From NCBI RefSeq assembly GCF_026914185.1, contig NC_070562.1, positions 6,820,001 to 6,884,000 of the forward strand: a stretch of 64,000 bases of DNA, in the 5' to 3' direction. Below are positions 34,374 to 46,100 of the stretch, in pieces (within the stretch, counting starts at the first letter, position 1; each line of letters begins with the position of its first letter). The DNA comes from Puccinia triticina (Eukaryota; Basidiomycota; Pucciniomycetes; Pucciniales; Pucciniaceae). The notes under the pieces were generated by a model. The model saw nothing but the letters and a program-made list of their open reading frames with translations. It made no database searches and was not told the DNA's origin. The translations under genes were made by a program, and so were the position numbers.

Positions 34374-35390
34374 CAAAATCTACTAATTTGTTATTTCATG
34401 GTATTTTTTAAAGCTTTTATCACTACCACATCTCTCAGCTATGACCACCCTGCCTATATTTATAAACAAATGTACAAAAAAACTTGGGGCGCACCTTGTT
34501 CTGCTGGTGCAGGGCTGTTTACTAGGGTTTTGGTGTCGTCTTTACAGGGATTCTTGAAGAGGGCGGCATTCTCACAAGATATTTTCCATTGTTTTCTTGA
34601 GTCTGTGGTTGGCGGCCGACATGGGTCAGTCGGCGGTGGCGGGTCGTCTGGGGATTGGAGTCTTTCCCTGTGCGATTGGGATGGGCTGTTGTCTTGAGTT
34701 GAGGGGGGCTGCCTGGGTGTTGTTGATTGATTTGATCGATGTGGTGGCCGTGGGTGCGGCGCAGAACAGAGACAGAGCGGACACAGACACACGGACAAGG
34801 GTAAGGCCCTGATTGATCGTTGAATTGTAAATATATGGCCGTGAGTTCTTGGGTAGACAGACAGTGAACTTTGAAGTAAAGATGTATGTGATGTATGTAC
34901 CTGGCAGGGATTCCCTCTTGGACAGCTTCATATTCCTGGCTGATGAGAAGCTTGAATACTGCTGGCCTGTGCGGACAGGGGGGCCGGGGTTGAGTGGGTG
35001 GTGGTTGGCCGGTGAGCTTCCATTCTTGCGGCCGTTGATCGTTGGTGGCGAGGGCAGGCCGTGTCTGACGAGGGAAGTTTGTCTTTGATGGATCTGGAGA
35101 TGATGGGGTTGCTCAGGTGGGCATCCAACTTTTGACGTCGGTGACTGAGGGGGAGAGTGTCTGGCTGTTTTGCTGCCGCTGTTGGGTAGCTTGATTTTTG
35201 ATGTGGTTTTGGTTTTGACTGTGCTCGATTATTGAGTTTGTTGGTGGTCAAGAAGAGGCTGCTCTTGGTTGTTGCCAGCCGCTGCCGTTCCGTTGACAGG
35301 GGTTCCATCGTCCCCGCCAGCCCATGGGTTTGGGAAATGTGTATGTACATACATACTTGAATGGCCACGCTCACCACAATCTATTCAGTA
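34374..35390. other. No supported gene
   Basis: Open frames on both strands are low-complexity (Pro/Ser/Thr-rich on the minus strand). The composition is GT-rich on the plus strand. It could be a retroelement terminus, but no terminal repeat was found. Confidence 0.3.
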
Positions 35391-36020
35391 CAGTGCCCCC
35401 CACGACTTCTCAGCTACCCCTACAGGGGGGTTCCAAATTTTGGAGATTTGTTTTCCAAAAATTCTTTTAAAAGTGGGCTGATGCTGGGCTGTTTTGGCCC
35501 ATTTTTTGATGCAAATGTCACATTTCACCAACCAGACCTGGTAACATGCATGATAATAGTCCAAAGTCATTGAAATTTCACTGGACCCGCTGCCAAGAGA
35601 GCAATGAAGAAATATTCTTCACATTGCCACATTCCAAAGAGTGTACTGATGGATATGGCAATCAACAATAACTAAGGAGGTACATGTTTACATAAATACC
35701 TACACCTGTAGTATGTATGTACATAGATAATTTAGTCTCTAAATACATAATAAATATTCCATAAGTCCATAGTACATGTCTGTAACCACATACTATGGTC
35801 TTAAAACCAGCTGTTCCAAATTTTGCATCTGAAAAAAATGAAACTTTTTTTTGAGGCATTGCACAGACTTCAAAGTTATATTTTTGAGTTCTCCTACGTC
35901 TGTAGGGCTCAAAAATGTATAATTTACATGTGATACATGTCTGGTGACTTTGAACACATTGTTCAAAGTTCAATTTTTTTTTGCAGGTGCGGGGTAGTTG
36001 AGAAGTCGTGGGGGGCACTG
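35391..36020. mobile_element. Tc1/mariner-like MITE, 630 bp, TA duplication
   Basis: The left end CAGTGCCCCCCACGACTTCT and right end mirror AGAAGTCGTGGGGGGCACTG are perfect inverted repeats, continuing with CA.CTACCCC. Both flanks are TA (35389-35390 and 36021-36022). CAGT-type ends with TA duplication fit Tc1/mariner. The interior is AT-rich and non-coding. Confidence 0.8.
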
Positions 36021-36156
36021 TAACCTGGCCATCCAGGCCCATCCGCAAACCGAACCGCCCAAAAAAAACCCACCCGTCCCGCTGAGTCCCTCTCCACCCG
36101 CAGAGTAACAAAGCCCGCGGCACCGCCAAGCCAATTAATGGACAACAAGCAGAGAT

Positions 36157-36560
36157 ACCTGAAGCAGTGCAGAGGCTGTGAGTAGACAAACACGCGGATG
36201 AGGACTCAGAAAGGTGGAAGAACACCTGAAGCAGCGCAGAGGCTGTGAGTAGAAGAACACGCGGATGAGGACTCAGAAAGGTGGAAGCACACCTAAGACC
36301 GAGTGAGAGATGTTTGAGTGAGTTGATTGAGATTGAGAACAATGAATGAAGATGAAAACAACCATACAAACCTGAAGCAGCGCAGAGGCTGTGAGTAGAC
36401 AAACACGCGGATGAGGACTCAGAAAGATGGAAGCAGACCTGAGATGAAAGACAATGAAGATGTGAGACCACAAAAACAAGGGGATGAGAAAGATGAGCAT
36501 ACCTAAGACCAAGTGAGAGATGTTTGAGTGAGTTGATTGAGATTGAGAACAATAAATGAA
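36157..36560. repeat. Compound tandem repeat of two modules
   Basis: Module A (ACCTGAAGCAG.GCAGAGG to GCGGATGAGGACTCAGAAAG) starts at about 36157, 36224 and 36369. Module B (AAGACC.AGTGAGAGATG to GATTGAGAACAAT) starts at about 36296 and 36507. The 296-codon minus frame across this block (Ser/Leu/Cys repeats) is read-through of the repeat, not a gene. Confidence 0.7.
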
Positions 36561-36927
36561 GATGAAGGAAAACAACGGATTACAATGACGGTTGAAATAC
36601 TAAATCTACGGTTAGGGTTCAGAGTCCCATCAACTAGGGTCAAACACAATCGGTCCACGTCCGCAGCACGGCGCATGAAAGTATGCCCGGCTTGTGCCTC
36701 AATACCGATAGCATCAACATCTCTCCCAGGTCAAATGGGTGCCCCCCGGCCGCAACGGGGACGAGGGCTTATGTAGTTAAGTTTGTCCCCACCCTTTCTC
36801 ATTCAAATTGCTTTTTTTGGCCGTCTAATCCGCGGCGGCCTCCCTCCCGTCTCCGGGCAAAAGTGCGGGACTGCGCGCATGGGTGTGAGGCGGATGCGCC
36901 TTGTTAGATTATGAATCTGGCAACTCA

Positions 36928-36938
36928 GGCTTCGTAGC

Positions 36939-36970
<32 letters not shown>

Positions 36971-36998
36971 AACCCGGGTTCAAGTCCTGGTGGAGCCA
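36928..36998 (+). tRNA. tRNA-like gene, copy 1 (anticodon arm irregular)
   Basis: A GGCTTCG / GGAGCC acceptor pairing, the D arm GCTTAGTGGTAAAGC and the T arm CCGGGTTCAAGTCCTGG can all fold. Box A TAGCTTAGTGG matches the Pol III consensus. The anticodon stem pairs at only three positions, so the identity cannot be read reliably. A tRNA pseudogene or tRNA-derived repeat is likely. Confidence 0.5.
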
Positions 36999-37137
36999 TT
37001 TCTTTTCTGACAGATTTACAGTCTCGAGCTCAAAGAGCCAAGCGTACCTGCAGAGGAGAGAGCACACCAGCGGGTCTAGGAGAGCCTTAGAGCATCCAGA
37101 TTCCGGGAGGATGTTAGATTATGAATCTGGCAACTCA

Positions 37138-37148
37138 GGCTTTGTAGC

Positions 37149-37180
<32 letters not shown>

Positions 37181-37182
37181 AA

Positions 37183-37208
<26 letters not shown>
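37138..37208 (+). tRNA. tRNA-like gene, copy 2, 210 bp downstream
   Basis: Nearly identical to copy 1, with box B GGTTCGAGTCC matching the Pol III consensus exactly. Shared flanks (TTAGATTATGAATCTGG before, CATTTCTTTTCTGACA after) show that a unit of about 120 bp was duplicated. The same irregular anticodon arm is retained. Confidence 0.5.
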
Positions 37209-37223
<15 letters not shown>

Positions 37224-37229
37224 GCCTTG

Positions 37230-38857
37230 GCGCCAACGCCCTAGCCCACAGGTCGCCGGGAAGGATCCCCAAGCCCCCAAGGCGTGCAACCTGATTGCCA
37301 GGCGGCCAATCTACCAGTCAAGTTCTAACAACAGCAAGTGCACTTCCCAGGCGGACGTGAATCACATTCAGCCATTTGGACGGCCGACCTCCTGTCCAGC
37401 AAGCTGTGTGGCGGGCCACCCAACTGCTTTGGTTTTTGCGTTCGGCCGGTAAGCGGAAATCCCCTCCCACACCCCACACATTTCTCCGAATTGTCTCACG
37501 TTTACTGATCTTGACCAACGGTTACTGCAACCAGCCAAACATGCACATACCCTTACACCCAATAGGCGCTATCAACCGGCGGCTAAGAAGGCAGCTTGCT
37601 CCACCCCATTCAAATCCATTCAACGGTAGACAGCAAGTTCCTGCTAATCATACCCGCTGCTCCCATCCTGAAAAATTGTAAATCTTTTTGATCTCAAACA
37701 GCCATTTCAAGTAGCCAAACAAGCTGGTTACAGCTGATTGCAGACGAAATCGAGCCGCGCGGGTAGTAGGACGGCTGCCAGAATAAATTCAAGGGTAAGT
37801 GGCAAGTGGTTACACCCTCCCGCCCAAACATGCAATAGAAACCTTGCAGTTATTATCAAGCAGCTACAGCTACCAAATCGGGTGTAATTACCAAGCCATC
37901 TTATCTTCTTTCCTACGATTCCTACACACCGGGACAATTGGGGCGCCCCCCGATCGTTGCCGCTGGCGCCACCGTGGCCCCGCAAGTCAATTGCGCCCAC
38001 ATGGCGCTGGAACTAGCAATGCCGGCCAGGCGTCGGACATAGGCGCCTCGCAAACGGCCCCAGATGGGCGCCTCGGGGACGCCCAGGGGGGGGGTGGCGC
38101 CGTATCTGAGTCTGCATTCAAAACGCCAGGCCCCCGCGAGCGCCTGGCACCCTGCCTGGCGTCCTGCTTGCGGGGGCCATGGCGGTCATGATGACCAATT
38201 GCTGATGACCTGCGCACACCTTTTGGGGGTCTTTCGGTTGCCTGGTGGGCTCTCATCCCAACGCCTTGGGGGACGAGGGCGTGCCGCATAGGCGTGGAAA
38301 ATTTCCCGTCCCCTAGGTCGCCCGGGTGGGGGTTTGGCAGATGCCGAGGGCTCCGCCTGGCTTGGCTGGTTGGCGACTCTGTCCGCCCCTGAGCCGTCTC
38401 CCGCATCCACAGGTTGGACGATGAAGGGCTTTTATGCCGCGGCTGCATGCACGCGGTCCCTGACGCAGGTGATGGGAGAGGAGGCGCGAGGATCGCACTG
38501 AGCAGCAGCTTGGCCCCCTTAGCAAAATGAGGCCGAGAGGGCCTAATTTGCCTCATTGGGGGCAAGAAAATGGGGGGGGGAAGGTCTCACGGTGATGCTC
38601 AGGGGGCTCATACGTATGTGGGGGATTTTGGGGTGATGAACTGTATTCCTTAATCAATTGCTTATGGGTAGTTACAAGGGGGAGGGGGAGCAGGAGGATG
38701 AAAAAGTAGAAATAGGGTGACTGGGACAGTCGCCCGCGCAGCGGGGCATACTATGAAGATTACCAAAAGTGGTGACATACGAAGCAGGTACTTCTGGACC
38801 ACAAGTAGAGTCTACCTGCATGGTACTCAGGGATCAGCATCGAGGTGGTGCATGGGT
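37230..38857. other. GC-rich stretch without a supported gene
   Basis: Two long overlapping frames around 37987-38565 lie on opposite strands in GC-rich sequence and share no splice or family evidence. Poly-G and poly-C runs occur at about 38088 and 38572. It may be a retroelement fragment, but no terminal repeats were seen. Confidence 0.3.
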
Positions 38858-39682
38858 AGGACCCTGGCAACCCCCTATAAATGGGCAGCATGAAAATGTA
38901 TGAATTATTTGGCAAAATCACAAAATGGTACACATGAAAATGGTATGAATGCCTTTTTTTGCCATTAAGGGTAGGCACCTCAAATGTATGAGATTTTCCT
39001 CAGGGAAGGGAGGTTAGTAATGAAAAATGTATGAGACCAGCTGGGAGCCACCAAGCGCTCCCTCTTGACCCCCCCCCCCCCCCCTCCCCCTTGGCAGCAC
39101 CTGTCAGGATGGTCAAAAAATGTATGAGACCAGCCGGGAGTCACCAAGGGCTCCCTCTCAGCCCCCCCTTGGCAGGACCTGTCAGGATGGTCAACAGTCA
39201 AATTTGTTCATTGGTGTCAATTTGGCGCAAAGTGCGCGCCCAGCCATGTGTTGATGACATTTCCGGTTGATGAATTTTTTTTATCTTGCCATGTCTCAAC
39301 CTTCATTCTTGGAACACTGGGAAAAAGAGTTCTTACATATGAAAGCTCTTGCAAAGAAAAAAAAATAAAGCTTGATTGAATTTTCAGTTGATTGTATTCA
39401 TTCAACATTAGTACAGTAATTCAAGACATTTTCTTTCTTATTTTGATGTTTTTTCATGTGCACTGGCGCCCTTAAAGCTAGAAAAACTGGATAGCTTCAA
39501 AAAAACAGGCTTGCACCCCCCCCCGCGGAAAAAAAATGGTAGGCATGAAATATGTATGAAATTTTTTGAAATCCTCTGAGGGTACACATGAAATGTGTAT
39601 GAAAGGGCTGTGAAAATATATGAATTTTGGAAAAATTGGGGATTTTACATGCCGCCCATTTATAGGGGGTTGCCAGGGTCCT
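38858..39682. mobile_element. TIR MITE, 825 bp, 8-bp duplication, TATA word inside TIR
   Basis: Ends AGGACCCTGGCAACCCCC and the mirrored GGGGGTTGCCAGGGTCCT continue with TATAAATGGGC on both sides. The perfect 8-bp duplication GCATGGGT lies at 38850-38857 and 39683-39690. The interior holds repeated ATGTATGAAA words and an approximately 85-bp tandem duplication (39020-39195, one copy with a poly-C tract). hAT-like by duplication length. Confidence 0.85.
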
Positions 39683-39690
39683 GCATGGGT

Positions 39691-41100
39691 AGGTTGAGAG
39701 CTCTGAGGGACTTACGCGGGGATTGTGTCGCTGGCAGCAGGAGCCCCGGAGGGGCGCCTTGTGGGCCAGGATCTAGTCACTGCGGAATGGCCGCGAACAT
39801 GTTGAATGCAAAACCGTTTTGGTCTTCCTCAGGTGGCTGGGGTAGGAAACATGAAGGTTAAAGAAGCTGTTAGTTGAGGGGGTGAACAATCATGGGTAAA
39901 ATTTTGCAAGCAACTTACGGTCAGTGCCTGGTCAAGGTGCCTGGTGGCCGGTTGTTGATGGTTTGGCAGCAATTGACACAAATGAAATGTTGGTCATGTG
40001 GGGGCGTCAAGGTGATGTTTGTTGGTTCTGCAACGGTGGTGGAGTGGACTTCGAGGGGCGACGCAGGAAAAGAGGAGTAATGGTGCGGGCAGCTAATTTC
40101 CGGAGAGGGCTCATATAGCCGCGTTACCCTAAGTGGGTGATTGGGGTAGCCCTAAGGTGGTGCGGCTCCACAGAACATCACTACTGCGGGGCTACCACGG
40201 AGACAGCGGAGCACCCCGCGCATGGATGGCACCCATGCCCCGGGGAAGCGTTCCCCATTCTCATGTCCTGTTTACTCAGCTGGCGGTGCTGGACAAGTGA
40301 CACATATTGGTTTCCTATGCTTTAAGAAGAAAGAATACTGTTCAATCTCTCAATATCCAGCTAGAGCAAGGATTGAGTAAGAGTGTCATTGAAGTTTATC
40401 GTGTCCATAAAATTGCAAAATCCTTTCCATGAAAAGATTATTTTTTCTCAGAGCTCGATTAAGGCAAGAGGCATTGAATTTCAAAAACATCTGCAAAAAA
40501 AAAGAGAACTAAATATACAACTATATGGCTGCAAATCAGAAAGGAAAAGTATTGCTGTTGCGCCTATGTAGCTGGTTTGGTCGTGCTGGTTCGCTGGGAA
40601 GACTTGGGAGCGGGGAAGGGATGTGCATGTGCTTCTTGCACATTTTGGGTGGGTGGCCAGTCGCGCCATCATCTGAAACACGGACCCATGATTGGGTGGC
40701 CGAAGCATCTGGGGTGAGCCCCGCAATGCCTCTTCATGTCGCGCCTTCGCCGGCCCGATGGCGAACACAGATGATCACATCGGGCTCGCGACTCTTCAAG
40801 GCGCAGAGTTGGCGACCTAGGCAGGCGGGCAACTAGGGGACGCCCACTTCATATAGACCTCAGCGGGCGGCTGCATGACTGGTCCCATCGGGTGCCGCCC
40901 ACAGTTGGCGGCACCAGATGACGCCGGCCCAACCATAACGCATGGGAGGCGACCCGCTGAGGTGGCCGGCTGACGCCTAACCCGGGATCTGCCGCGATGG
41001 TGCACATCCTGACGCCTTCTAGGCTCGGGCGGACAGCAGTGTATCAAGGTGGCACCACCGTGACTCCTGGTCACGCTGGCGCCCTGTAACGCCCACCTGG
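39691..41100. other. No supported gene
   Basis: GC-rich patches at 40600-41100 contain CGCCCACCTG and CAGGTGGGCG inverted words near 41090-41130, possibly a MITE edge lying just upstream of the small gene at 41197. Overlapping frames on both strands give no recognisable protein. Confidence 0.3.
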
Positions 41101-41196
41101 CGCATGTATGACACCTGCGTCAGGTGGGCGCAGCGGCTTTTCCCGATTCGCCCGGGTGTGAGCAGACGGAAACATAAGTTACGCCTCATTTCCAAA

Positions 41197-41547
41197 ATGG
41201 AATCGCCGCGGATACCAATTCAAGAGTACATAAGTGGCAAGCTCCCATCACCCGAATTCCTTCCTCGGGCACCTGCAAAGGTGCCGCTCTACAATATGCT
41301 GTATGGTGAGGGTGTGGCGTCTGTTTTCTCCTGAACAACTGAAACCAATTTAGTGACCTCATCGTTTTTTTGTTACATAGCTCAAAATGGTACTCCGGTC
41401 AGTATTGATGGCCTTCAATGGACCCTCCAAAATTTAACATCTAGATTTCAATTGATGGATTATTTAGCTAGAAATAGAAATTCGAACCCAAGAAAAAGTA
41501 CAGCTGAATCATTTTTACTGGAGAACATTGTTGGGCATAGTTTTTAA
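41197..41547 (+). CDS. Small unknown protein, two exons, overlaps the TPR gene end
   Basis: Exons 41197-41305 and 41381-41547 join in phase 1 (TATG|GTGAGG, ACATAG|CTC) to 91 residues: MESPRIPIQEYISGKLP to LLENIVGHSF. An in-frame ATG at 41104 would add 31 residues from GC-rich sequence; the 41197 start is preferred because composition changes there. The second exon runs into the minus-strand TPR gene so that the two coding ends overlap by 33 bp. No family recognised. Confidence 0.5.
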
Positions 41548-42553
41548 TCTCCAGTGAAGCTTTGCCATTCGTTTGAAGAATGTATGGCCCGATGTGATTA
41601 CAATTTTGTTATTTGGATTCCAAACCTGCTCAACTGTCAAGGATGCTTCAGCATGCCTCCCCAATTTTTCGTAGCCTTCGGCAAGAGTGAGATGAAGGTC
41701 AACAAGAAGGTCTCTCAAGCTCTTGTCTAACTTGTATGGACCTGTTGGTAGCGATTGAAGTGCTCGGTAGATAATATCCACAGCTTCGTTGTGGTGGCCA
41801 GTGACGTTCAAGCTCTGACTACGTCTCTGTGCACTCCTCATCCTGCGCTCCAGGCCCAACACTTCAGGTCCCTACAAACTCAAAATCAAAAGCGGAAAAT
41901 TTATGAAATGGATGAGACCATATGTTACTGCCAATTGTAAATTGCACTCACATCATCAATTAACTCATCATCGCCGGTAGAATTTTTCTTCACCTCGGAA
42001 TACAGAACGGCCAGTTCTGTAAACATGGAATCTGTTGAGGAAATCGATCCACCTTTTTTCAAATCCCACAATTCTTGCAATGTGATTTCGGCCTCACGAA
42101 ACTGGCCCATGGCAAGATAACAGCGTGCCAGATTGAAAATTGACCGGATGATTACAAGTTGTCCACCTTCCTTGACCGAAGTCTTCCACCAAGAACACCT
42201 GGCCAGGAAATTTTTGTAATGGGTTGCGGCCACCGATAGATTTCCAAGGGTGAAGTAATGGTAGGCGCTTTCTGATTTTTCTGCAAGAAAACGGTATGCC
42301 TCTAGATTGGTTCTGATTCGGTTTTTCTGAACCTCTCATATTTGTACATAAGTAAGCCACCTCAATATTAAAATAACCCCGCGACAAATGGACTGACCAT
42401 AAAATCCAGTCTGCGTGATTTAGAAGGTTCGTTACCAGGTTTTGGTTCCCTGTTGGTTTGGAGCTCGAAGTGTTCGGCAGATCGTTTAAAAGGTGTAATG
42501 CAAGGATTGGTGGGCTCATGGTTTTGTTGGGGAGGCGCCACACGTGTATTCAT
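41515..42553 (-). CDS. TPR-like repeat protein, 297 residues
   Basis: Exons 42553-42398, 42332-41952 and 41871-41515 are all phase 0 (ATG|GTCAGT, GAGAG|GTT, GAT|GTGAGT, TGTAG|GGA) and end in TAG or TAA without internal stops. After a Pro/Asn-rich N-terminus, helical pairs appear: AEKSESAYHYFTLGNLSVAA, FNLARCYLAMGQFREAEITL, GHHNEAVDIIYRAL and LTLAEGYEKLGRHAEASLTV. The A-x-x-Y-x-x-x-G-x-x-x-E-A spacing is typical of TPRs, which act as protein-binding scaffolds. The binding partner is unknown. It is convergent with the small gene at 41197 and divergent from the Plavaka transposase. Confidence 0.7.
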
Positions 42554-43182
42554 TTTTTGCGGGAATGTTAAAATGTCAAACAACTTTAGGGGGTAATCGG
42601 AAATCCCTCTTTTGGGAAGCGGATTGACCCAGTAGTGATGTGAACAAGTCCCGTAGTTGTAAATATTTGTACACCTTTGTATCTCCGAAATCGCCCATAT
42701 GGATTCCTGAGCTGCTTCAGCTCAGACTCAGTGACCAGAATAAGATGAACAGCACAAGGGGGGGCTCAAGCCAAAATTGAGCATGTATTCCCGGCCTCAA
42801 CTGAGCCTCCCTTGGTAGGAGGGTGCTAGGGGAGGGACATCAGTTATTCGATTTATTCCTGAGTGAGATGGGCTTCGCCGAAATTTTTTCCTCATTCGTA
42901 TGTAAAATTAGAACTGCTTTGTTGCTGAGGTGGAGTTGGCTCTGTGATTGTCGATACACTCAGTTTTTTTTCTCCTCATAACCTCAGACCGTTTACAAGC
43001 TCAGTAAAAAGACTAAAAACGAGCAATCCAAGTTAATCATGCTGAGGTAATTTGCACTTTTTGCGGTCCCCTTCTAAAGTTTTTGATGATATATATGTAT
43101 TCTGCTACATGTCATTTTTAAATCGTCATACTTCCCAACTTTCGTAATTTCCTAGACTTCCGAATAACTTCAGCTCTTAATC
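42554..43182. promoter_or_regulatory. Divergent intergenic region, TPR gene / Plavaka transposase
   Basis: The 630-bp gap separates two divergent start codons and presumably holds both promoters. It is AT-rich with no repeat recognised. A GGGGGGCTCAAGCC tract lies near 42760. Confidence 0.35.
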
Positions 43183-46100
43183 ATGGCACCTCCCTTTTGG
43201 ATCCTCTGCAAGTGCAATAAATGTTCCCAATCTCATTATGTTAACTCTCAGAAAGAAACTGTTATTGGCCGTCAATGGAATAAAAATTCGAAACCTTATA
43301 AAGACCACCTCATACCTCCTCCACGAATGTCTTATTCCCAAACACAAAACTCCGATCGTTCTACGCATAACAAAACCGAGCGTTCAGTGAACGAGCACAG
43401 CAAAACCAAGCCTCCCGTCAATGAAGAAGTCTCTGCAGTACCTTTTCCTTTGGCCAGAGCATCTTTAGTCCGCAGAGATTCGGCAACTGAAGACTCGCCT
43501 AGCTTTTATTGTCTTCCGGAAGCGAAATCGATTACCAAAACCAGTGGCAAACCACCCGTCTTCCGCCGTACAAATTCTGACCAAGCAAGTCACGCCGAAC
43601 CCGGGCATACCGAAACCTCTAATCAAGCTAGTCACGCCGAACCCGGACATACCGAAACCTCTAATCAAGCTAGTTACGCCGAACCCGGACATGCAGAAAT
43701 GTCTCATACTCTGAACGGCACATCTGGAATCATTGGGCAAGATGCAGTTGAGCCCCCTGCGCCAGGATCACCAAATTCTGATGTACTTCTAATTCCGGAT
43801 CCCAAAATTGCGCTGCGGAAGGAGAATTTTTTTGACTGTGGTATGTCTGTTGTGTTTTTCTCAATTCTTGGGAATCACTCTCTGACAAATGAGTGAATGA
43901 CAAATAGGCCGATTTCTAGTAGGACAATACAACTACTTCACAGAAGTCATTCATCCAAAATGCCTGGCCGCAGTTCTTCTGGCTGCATGTCAGTACTTGT
44001 TCCTTAACTTGAGTGCTGGGGGCGCAGACCAAACACTTGTTTGCCTGAAAGGACTTCTATCAAACGTGACGATGTGCTCAACCCGATTTTACCTACCCAT
44101 TGATATCCGGAAAATCATAAGTGATATGCGTCTCGCACCAGAAATCAAAAGAATAGTCTCCTGCCCGAAGTGCTTTCACCTCTACCCGATGAATCCACCC
44201 CCAAAAAGGTGCACGGCGCGTCAAACTCGAAGAAGTAGGAAATGCCTCGAGCCATTGTATAAAGCAGAATCTGGTAGCTCAAAGGATTCCTCAACTTTCC
44301 GGCGATATTTTTCCACTCAATCCTTTACCGAATGGCTGGCTCGTTTCTTAGCAAGACCTGGTATTGAAGATCTCCTTGAAGAATGTCTTTCGAATACTCC
44401 CGAAGCTTCCTGCTTGAGCGATGTGTGGGATTCTAACATTTGGAAAACACTGAAAACTTCGGATGGTCGCCAATTCACCAGCTTCTCAGGAAACTTGGTT
44501 TTTTCCTTGAATATTGATTGGTTTAATCCTTCCGGAAATAAGACTGCTGGGAAGCATGTATCACTGGGCACAGTTGCGTTGATCTGTCTGAACTTACCGG
44601 CCCACCTTCGAGCATCTCACGAAAATATCTTCTTAGCCGGATTGATCCCCGGCCCCACCGAACCCTCCGTCACTCAGATAAATCATGTCTTGAAACCCCT
44701 AGTTGAAGAACTAAAGGAACTCTGGGTAGGAGTAAAATTCAACAGCACCGTGAATTATCCTATTGAAGGCCGTACAATCAGAGTCATGCTGGGTCCTATA
44801 GTCTGCGATCTTCCAGCTATTCGTAAGGTTTTAGGAATGGCAGGACATAGCTCACATAAGCATCTATGTTGTTTCTGTTTGGTATGCAAGAGAAAAATTA
44901 AAACGGTTGATTTAGATCAGTTACGTCCAAGGAAGGCCGATGTGCTTAGGAGTAAAGCATTCTTGTGGAAGAATGCGCTCACCCTTGATGAACGTGACCG
45001 AATTTTCAAAGATCACGGCGTCCGCTATTCGATACTATACGAGCTACCATACTTCAATCCTCTATCACATGCAATTGTCGAACCCATGCATAATATTTTC
45101 CTTGGTTTGCTGGGCCATCATGGCAAAGATTTGTTCGGACTTAAGATATCCGACAACCGAAAGAAAGAGCGCGGATTTCGATCAACGGCGCGACCTGCCG
45201 AATCAGATGAAGAGAGCGATAAAGAGGACGATCCTGAAGTTTGTGGTACCGACCTTGGCATTGTGAAGCAAGAAGATGTATCATTTTCTAATGAAGATAA
45301 TCAGCCCATCGAGGGACTGCTTGCAGAGTTCCGTGACTTTGATTTCGCTGGTAGCAACTCAGAGCCTGCAGATTCCGACGAGGAATCCAATCAAAGCTCA
45401 GCGGAAGAAGACGACGATGATGATTGCACAGATTCGGTCGATGACAATATTCCTACTGAATTGAATCCCCTTGGAGCGAAATTCTTTGGCGAGGCCAAAA
45501 ACCTGGAGATACTTCGTGAAGTCAACAGAGAGTTTCAGCTTCCCAGTTGGATTGGTCGGGTCCCGGCGACAGTTGGTAGTGCGAAGGGGGGCAAACTCAA
45601 AGCAGATGAATGGATAATACTATTTGAGATAGTGATGATTCCCACTCTCATCCGTCTTCTCTCAGAAAAAGATGACTCAAATTCTATTTTCGACATGGGA
45701 ATACTATCTAACTTGCTGCATCTATGCAGTATCACGAATATTGTTCGAAGCTTAAAAGTAACCAACGATGATATTGCAGCCTTAGACTTCCATCTCAAGT
45801 TCTATCGTCAGGGGCTTTTGGACATCTTTCCGTCCTTCTCAACCAAACCAAACCATCACTTAGCTCTTCACTTGCCTGATTGCCTGTTTCAGTTTGGTCC
45901 GGCACCACAGTGGACAGCTTGGTCATTTGAGCGGTTAAATGGTGCACTGGCTTCCATACCAACAAATAATCATATCGGTAAGCAAGTTCATCTATGCCCC
46001 AGACTTCTTATAGGTAACACAGCTAAACATGACTTCTTTTGGGACTCAAGATACACGGGATTTTACCATGTTGAGGCGATGGGTGACAGCTCAGAATTTA

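Noticed and set aside
35662..36552. 296-codon minus frame with Ser/Leu/His repeats
   Set aside because: It translates the compound tandem repeat and the AT-rich Tc1-like MITE; no start or splice evidence.
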